In this document: positions 60,210-64,000 of the stretch, in pieces
Layout: each line of letters starts with the position of its first letter
How positions within the stretch are numbered: position 1 is the first letter of the stretch
Origin: Pseudomonas sp. RIT409
GTDB taxonomy: Bacteria > Pseudomonadota > Gammaproteobacteria > Pseudomonadales > Pseudomonadaceae
Assembly (NCBI RefSeq): GCF_003052515.2
Contig: NZ_QARE02000006.1
Span: 186,001-250,000, forward strand
Direction: 5' to 3'
DNA: 64,000 nt
Program-made: the position numbers and the translations under genes
The notes under the pieces: generated by a model
Database searches by the model: none
Seen by the model: only the letters and a program-made list of their open reading frames with translations
What the model was told of the DNA's origin: nothing

Positions 60210-60664
60210 CAGATCCTCGCAGCTTCATTATCTTTATCCAAGCCACTCAGCATGACCTCGAATTGAACCATATGTCTCGAAATACGCCAGCCTTCCTTGA
60301 GCGTGGGCTCACGAGGCCGTGAAAAAAAACCGTTATCGAAGTTCATCAACTCGATTAGTTTATCCGCAAGGGGACGCTCTTTAACGCCAAGGCTTGGCCT
60401 AATATTCTCAATGTGACCCTTAATTTCATACAGCTTATGAATAACATCTTCTTTGGAGTTATCCCAATCACGAAGACCCTCTCTAAATTCGGGAAGCAAC
60501 TTCGCCAAATCTATAGATACTGCCGGAATTCGACTCTTGGAAATCAGCAAGCCCCTTACTTTTTTCACATATAAAAAAGTAATGCATGTTAGGACCGTGC
60601 CAAGTATCGTGCATATCACGCCAAACTGGTTAAGCCAATCCCATAATTCTTTACTACCCCACAT
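60209..60664 (-). CDS. hypothetical single-pass membrane protein, first gene of a coupled pair
   Basis: A 151-aa protein with one strong transmembrane helix near the N-terminus (FGVICTILGTVLTCITFLYV, about residues 13-32), a basic flank (KKVR) and a helical cytoplasmic part of about 115 residues. GGGGAG precedes ATG 60664; the longer frame to 60736 has no such site. No family recognised. A membrane protein coupled to a small soluble one is a layout often seen in toxin-immunity or abortive-infection modules, which is inference. Confidence 0.72.
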   Translation of the reverse strand: MWGSKELWDWLNQFGVICTILGTVLTCITFLYVKKVRGLLISKSRIPAVSIDLAKLLPEFREGLRDWDNSKEDVIHKLYEIKGHIENIRPSLGVKERPLADKLIELMNFDNGFFSRPREPTLKEGWRISRHMVQFEVMLSGLDKDNEAARI

Positions 60665-60736
60665 GACAGCTCCCCGAGCCGAAAAACAATCCATTCTCAG
60701 CGTAAAATGCTGACCCGTTATATTAGCCAATGGCAT

Positions 60737-61665
60737 CGATCTCGCGAGTGTTTTTTTCGCGTCTTTGTGCGCTCACATCAACCTCTTCCCAACGGTTTGA
60801 GTGAGTAGACTGAGAGGCGCTCAACGATTCCGATAGACGCTGACTGACTGACGATGTGCTTTGCTCGACCGAAATTCCAGTTAGACATGCACCGCCCCCG
60901 TAGCGGTATTGGCATTGGAGCCTAGGTAATCGAAATCATAACTGATGTAAAACGTGCCCCCGTTAGCTTGGCTACCACCTCGAGCTCTCGTTCACTGTCG
61001 TGGCTTCTTTGAAGCCACGATGCTCCGTGGCGAGCCGTGTCCGAGTAACGAGCAGAGCTATGGTTTGAAGCGCTCACCTAGACGGAGTGGCGCTGGCTGG
61101 ATAGATGGCTTATACAGCACCCCGGGTTGCTGGTGAGGCCCTTCTGTTGCGGCTATTCGTGAGGTACGCGTAGCAAAAGATAAGGCCGACTAGCGAAAAA
61201 CGCTATGAATGCCTATCTTTTGCTACCTGCGGCCAAAGCCTATTAGAAATTGGCAAAAACATTCACCTTTAGCTCCCAGGTTTGTGAGCGTCCGCCCAAT
61301 CCGGTGGACTGGAGCGCTCTTGTTTCCAGAATCAATTCGCCGCAAATGCTGTGGCTCCGACAGTCGCAGCCCTTGCAACAAAGCAGATTGAGGAAGCGAT
61401 GGACTCAGTCGCTCTGGTCCTCAAGGAAGCCAGAGCATGCGCGGAGCAATCCTCGAACAGCGCAATCACTGTCCGTACATGATGACCAAGCGATCAGGCT
61501 CAGAGCAGCCTTGAGGTACGTGCTCGAAGCATCAAATGCTGCTCGCAGCCAATGCAGTCATCGCGATGGCCCGCACTATCAAAGGAAGGAACAGACTGAG
61601 GGCTGGAAAACCATACCTATCGGGCGACGAAGGCCTAGCACCAAACTGTGAGTGAAGCGCCGGTA
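60737..61665. other. long region with gene remnants and a structured inverted repeat
   Basis: About 930 bases without an intact gene. A helical, protein-like frame at 61288-61482 (NAVAPTVAALATKQIEEAMD...) stops at TGA. In the next frame the stretch from about 61478 (HDDQAIRLRAALRYVLEASNAAR) continues in similar style, so an ancestral gene may have frameshifted. The inverted repeat at 61170-61226 is listed separately. Confidence 0.4.
61170..61226. repeat. nested inverted repeat with 13-bp perfect outer arms
   Basis: GTAGCAAAAGATA (61170-61182) and TATCTTTTGCTAC (61214-61226) pair perfectly, extended by GGC/GCC with one bulge. Inside, TAGCG and CGCTA pair around AAAAA (61191-61205). The whole folds into a long stem with an internal loop. 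A related core sequence occurs near 58577. Confidence 0.75.
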
Positions 61666-61935
61666 CTACCTGCCCAGGTCTTGGAGCTCTTGCCTGATTC
61701 GAGCGAGCAGCGCTTCAACCGAATACCCATCTCGCACGCTTACATAGGCCAGAAGTGTTACTGGGTGAACGCCAAGAAGCTCAGCGATCTGCTCGAACTT
61801 TTCCAAAGTAGGATTTCGGATGCCCCTTTCGACGGCGCTGATGAATGATTGGCTTGGACCCAGCGACTCCTGAGGCAGTTGCTTCAATAACCTAACCTCC
61901 CTAAGCGCCGCTCCAAAGTCGCTCTTGCTCGTCAT
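61666..61935 (-). CDS. small XRE-family regulator
   Basis: An 89-aa protein that is almost wholly a Cro/C1 HTH: FGAALREVRLLKQLPQESLG, SQSFISAVERGIRNPTLEKFEQIAELLGVHP. ATG 61935 (MTSKSDFGAAL) is chosen; the frame extends 77 codons upstream through the divergent promoter and is not credible there. It is divergent from the unknown gene at 62110 with a dyad between them, so it probably represses that gene and itself. Confidence 0.82.
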   Translation of the reverse strand: MTSKSDFGAALREVRLLKQLPQESLGPSQSFISAVERGIRNPTLEKFEQIAELLGVHPVTLLAYVSVRDGYSVEALLARIRQELQDLGR

Positions 61936-61985
61936 ACTCACTGCTCGCAAAAGGTACGATAAGGCCCTTTTGCGGTCGAAAGTGC

Positions 61986-62003
61986 TATGCTGCATACAGC
62001 ATA
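61986..62003. promoter_or_regulatory. probable operator of the XRE regulator
   Basis: TATGCTG (61986-61992) and CAGCATA (61997-62003) form a perfect dyad around CATA, 51 bases before the regulator start and 107 before the divergent gene. Size and symmetry fit a dimeric XRE repressor. Confidence 0.65.
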
Positions 62004-62109
62004 CGCCTTTGCTTTCCGCGATTTTTCCATCCATCGAACAGCTAGGCAGAGAAACGCACGCTTGCGGCACGCCAGCTTCTGCAGACGCCAGGAGCATTCC
62101 GGAGGAGCT

Positions 62110-62580
62110 ATGTCCACGACAGATCAAGCCGACGAGGTTCAAGGAGGTAGCGTTGCAAGCACCCAAGGCGCGATAAAATCGTGGAGGCGGTTTGATACTG
62201 CAGAAGTTTTTTTTCAGTTGATAGAAAAGCAGCTTGTCGGTGGCGACGTAGATGAGTCGATAGTATTCATTTCAGACCCTTACGAACTACGACGTACTAT
62301 ACAAATCTCCAGAGCGATAAACTTCCCTGGAATACAGCAAGTTAAGGTCTGCACGCCGGGCCGAATAAACGGAACCAACAGCTGGTCCCAAGATACGCTT
62401 CATGCCTTATATCTAGGAACTCACAAATTCAAAAGAACCGTGAAGATCATTTACATTACAAGCGGCGGAACTTTCGGACTAGAGACCAACGAAAACTTAA
62501 AAATGTTCGAAAAGAAAATAATCTACCAGGCACTAGACCATCCAATAGATCTATTTGATGATTTCATCCCGTTGCACTGA
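62110..62580 (+). CDS. hypothetical protein divergent from the XRE regulator
   Basis: A 156-aa protein I do not recognise. It has no signal or membrane segment. A polar start (STTDQADEVQGGSVAST) is followed by alternating helix and strand (FDTAEVFFQLIEKQL, ESIVFISDPYELRRTI, VKIIYITSGGTFGLET), suggesting an alpha/beta fold. ATG 62110 has an ideal GGAGGAG site; the longer frame to 61987 crosses the operator. Confidence 0.7.
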   Translation: MSTTDQADEVQGGSVASTQGAIKSWRRFDTAEVFFQLIEKQLVGGDVDESIVFISDPYELRRTIQISRAINFPGIQQVKVCTPGRINGTNSWSQDTLHALYLGTHKFKRTVKIIYITSGGTFGLETNENLKMFEKKIIYQALDHPIDLFDDFIPLH

Positions 62581-62624
62581 CCAAAACATAGCCTCGGGCG
62601 ATTCTGAGACAGCTTTATACGGCA

Positions 62625-62882
62625 TTAAGTTTTAGAACGAATGACCTTGTGCACGACTCCAGGTGTTACCGTGCGTGGTTTCGCTACCGATCCAATCACC
62701 CGCTCAACGCCTATGCTAGAGACCAAGACAATATCTGCGCCCCTCACCACACAAACATCTCGGCCAGAATTTACGGCCCTGAGGTATGCTTCAGATGTCC
62801 CAGCGATACACAATCTTGAGATCTCTGCTTCCAGGAGGTCCAGATCTTCAATCGAGAGGTGAGAGTCTGTACGTGTCTTCAC
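62625..62882 (-). CDS. small hypothetical protein
   Basis: An 85-aa frame with GTG start and GGAAGG 8-13 bases ahead. A helical N-terminal third (SIEDLDLLEAEISRLCIAG) is followed by short strands (RDVCVVRGADIVLVSS, ERVIGSV). Protein-like composition supports a real gene; no family recognised. Confidence 0.5.
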   Translation of the reverse strand: MKTRTDSHLSIEDLDLLEAEISRLCIAGTSEAYLRAVNSGRDVCVVRGADIVLVSSIGVERVIGSVAKPRTVTPGVVHKVIRSKT

Positions 62883-63066
62883 TTCTGAACCTTCCAGTCA
62901 GTTAGGCGGCGCAGGCTTACGACAAGATGATGCGAGCCTATTGTCAGGCTATCCTAACTCAGCCATGCAAATTGAAGCTAAGCTGGACTTAGATTGCTGC
63001 GTTGAAATGACGGACGGTTGACCCTTCCAAGCGATGTCAATCTCAACCTACCACTCAGATTAGGTA

Positions 63067-63330
63067 ATGCCAGTGGACAAATCGACTCCGCAACTCAACG
63101 CTTCAAGCTACCTTGATGGGAAGGAAGATACTGGCCTGTCGGACGAAGAAATTGAGGTCCGCCTCGCCATCGCTGACTACGTGATTCGGCGCGTTGCCGC
63201 CACGCCGAACGGTCAACAGATTTTCGAGGCGCTTCTACCTCGCTTCGAGAATAAATACCCGCACCACAAACTGCTCTCGCTTTACCTCACATCCCCCGGT
63301 CATATCGACCCCAACTCGTCCGCCCGCTAG
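63067..63330 (+). CDS. small hypothetical protein
   Basis: An 87-aa, acidic, mostly helical protein (SDEEIEVRLAIADYVIRRVAATPNGQQIFEALLPRFE). TTAGGTA lies before the ATG. No family recognised; composition is protein-like and it is not overlapped by a better frame. Confidence 0.55.
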   Translation: MPVDKSTPQLNASSYLDGKEDTGLSDEEIEVRLAIADYVIRRVAATPNGQQIFEALLPRFENKYPHHKLLSLYLTSPGHIDPNSSAR

Positions 63331-63897
63331 CGACGCACCGACGTGACCCCAGCAAAACGCTGATGGGCTTCTTATGCCTGGCAAGGCTCATCCAATCATT
63401 GATCAATGCGGGTAACGCGAGTAGACAGACACGTGGCAGAGATCTGAAATTCACTGCTAGGTATCGATGAGACGAGCACGACAATAGAAAAGCATAAATA
63501 GGGGGGATAAACATGCTGCTGGACGTAAGGATGCCGGGCCAGGTTCTTCCCCATCACAATACCGGACGGCAGGTACATTGAACGCTGCTCAAATCGAATC
63601 TGCCGAACGGCTGCAACCCTGCCGCAGACGCGAAGTTATCGTCGCGCCCCCCCCCCCCGCCTGCCGAGCTCTGAAACCGCTGCGCTCGCGTAATACAACA
63701 GCTGCAGGCAGGGGACGAGGCTGGTTACTAAAGGGCATGGTGAAGCCAGTCCCGTCTGCCGCAGGCAAACGAAGGAGCGGGCCGACTCAACAATTCACCG
63801 ATCCACCGACAAACGCCTTTCATCTGGAAAAGTGATGAACAAAGCCCGAAGATCCGACGAACGGCCTTGACTTTTTTGAAACGAACAAAAATACCAC
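63331..63897. other. gene-poor stretch with a poly-C tract and a tiny frame with a strong ribosome site
   Basis: A 22-codon frame (63513-63581, MLLDVRMPGQVLPHHN...) follows GGGGGG at good spacing. Twelve consecutive C lie at 63647-63658. No larger credible gene is seen. Confidence 0.4.
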
Positions 63898-63927
63898 TTG
63901 ACAAATGCCTAGGCATCATGTCATAAT
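63898..63927 (+). promoter_or_regulatory. strong sigma-70 promoter with a 12-bp palindrome in the spacer
   Basis: TTGACA (63898-63903) and CATAAT (63922-63927) are 18 bases apart (17 to TCATAA). The spacer holds ATGCCTAGGCAT (63905-63916), a perfect palindrome that a repressor could use to block RNA polymerase. Short inverted repeats follow (GTATCG / CGATAC, 63969-63993), as in a structured leader. The controlled gene lies beyond the window. Confidence 0.7.
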
Positions 63928-64000
63928 GGTATCAATGTGTGTGGAAAAGGGATCTTCCCCTTCTCACGGTATCGCGTCTTGGTAAACCGATACTATGGGT

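Noticed and set aside
61250..61651. 133-codon open frame on the + strand
   Set aside because: Composition changes along its length: the first part is out of frame with a more protein-like stretch, so it looks like a chance joining of frames in a decayed gene.
63578..63835. 85-codon open frame on the + strand
   Set aside because: TTG start, Pro run from the poly-C tract, Arg-rich; no protein-like character.

Overview
The window reads as a chromosomal segment of a fluorescent-group Pseudomonas (P. fluorescens/putida type). The evidence is the gene content and order (hut operon, rppH-ptsP / lgt-thyA cluster, a serA-D2HGDH-PPHD-polyamine block in the order known around PA0296-PA0318 of P. aeruginosa, lsfA-ssu locus), together with many GC-rich hairpin repeats of the Pseudomonas REP/REPIN type. 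No rRNA, tRNA, CRISPR array or insertion sequence was seen.

Layout. 0-7.6 kb: the 3' part of the histidine utilisation operon (hutV fragment, a histidase-like paralogue that has lost the MIO-forming Ala-Ser-Gly, a canonical hutH, hutT, hutI, hutG). 7.7-10.6 kb: cadA/cadR metal efflux with a readable MerR-type promoter. 10.7-24.4 kb: housekeeping genes (katA, cfa, thyA, lgt, a TauE-type transporter, an NRDE protein, ptsP, rppH, a HAD phosphatase, ilvA, rpiA). 24.5-36.7 kb: two tandem SdiA-regulated-domain proteins, a FAH-family protein, D-2-hydroxyglutarate dehydrogenase divergent from serA, a 2OG-Fe(II) prolyl hydroxylase candidate, an alpha/beta hydrolase, secreted and membrane-anchored hypotheticals, and an Ntn acylase. 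36.8-47.8 kb: the complete spu polyamine locus (spuABCDEFGH plus divergent spuI). 48-53.7 kb: a TetR regulator, a small AT-rich insert flanked by imperfect direct repeats that include the 3' end of mop, then mop-ssuB-ssuC-ssuA and lsfA. This ssu cluster has no ssuD or ssuE.

From about 53.86 kb to the end the character changes. AT content rises, REPINs disappear (ten lie in the first 48.8 kb, none after), gaps are long, and the genes are accessory. They are a DUF4935-like PIN nuclease gene convergent with an operon encoding an OLD-like ATPase-TOPRIM protein and a D12-class adenine methyltransferase, an orphan HTH regulator behind two perfect inverted repeats, a translationally coupled pair of unknown proteins (one with a membrane anchor), a second XRE regulator divergent from an unknown gene, two further small unknown ORFs, and at the right edge a strong promoter with a 12-bp palindrome that drives something beyond the window. 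This looks like a genomic island carrying probable defence genes. Its left boundary lies close to a terminator next to lsfA.

Working together: the hut genes convert histidine to glutamate; the spu genes import putrescine/spermidine and feed them through gamma-glutamylation (SpuI/SpuB), hydrolysis (SpuA) and transamination (SpuC); D2HGDH probably removes the D-2-hydroxyglutarate formed by SerA; and the ssu/lsfA genes belong to sulfur-starvation metabolism. The best candidate for an undescribed system is the methyltransferase + ATPase-TOPRIM operon with its convergent PIN gene at 54.3-58.1 kb. The coupled two-gene module at 59.85-60.66 kb comes next.
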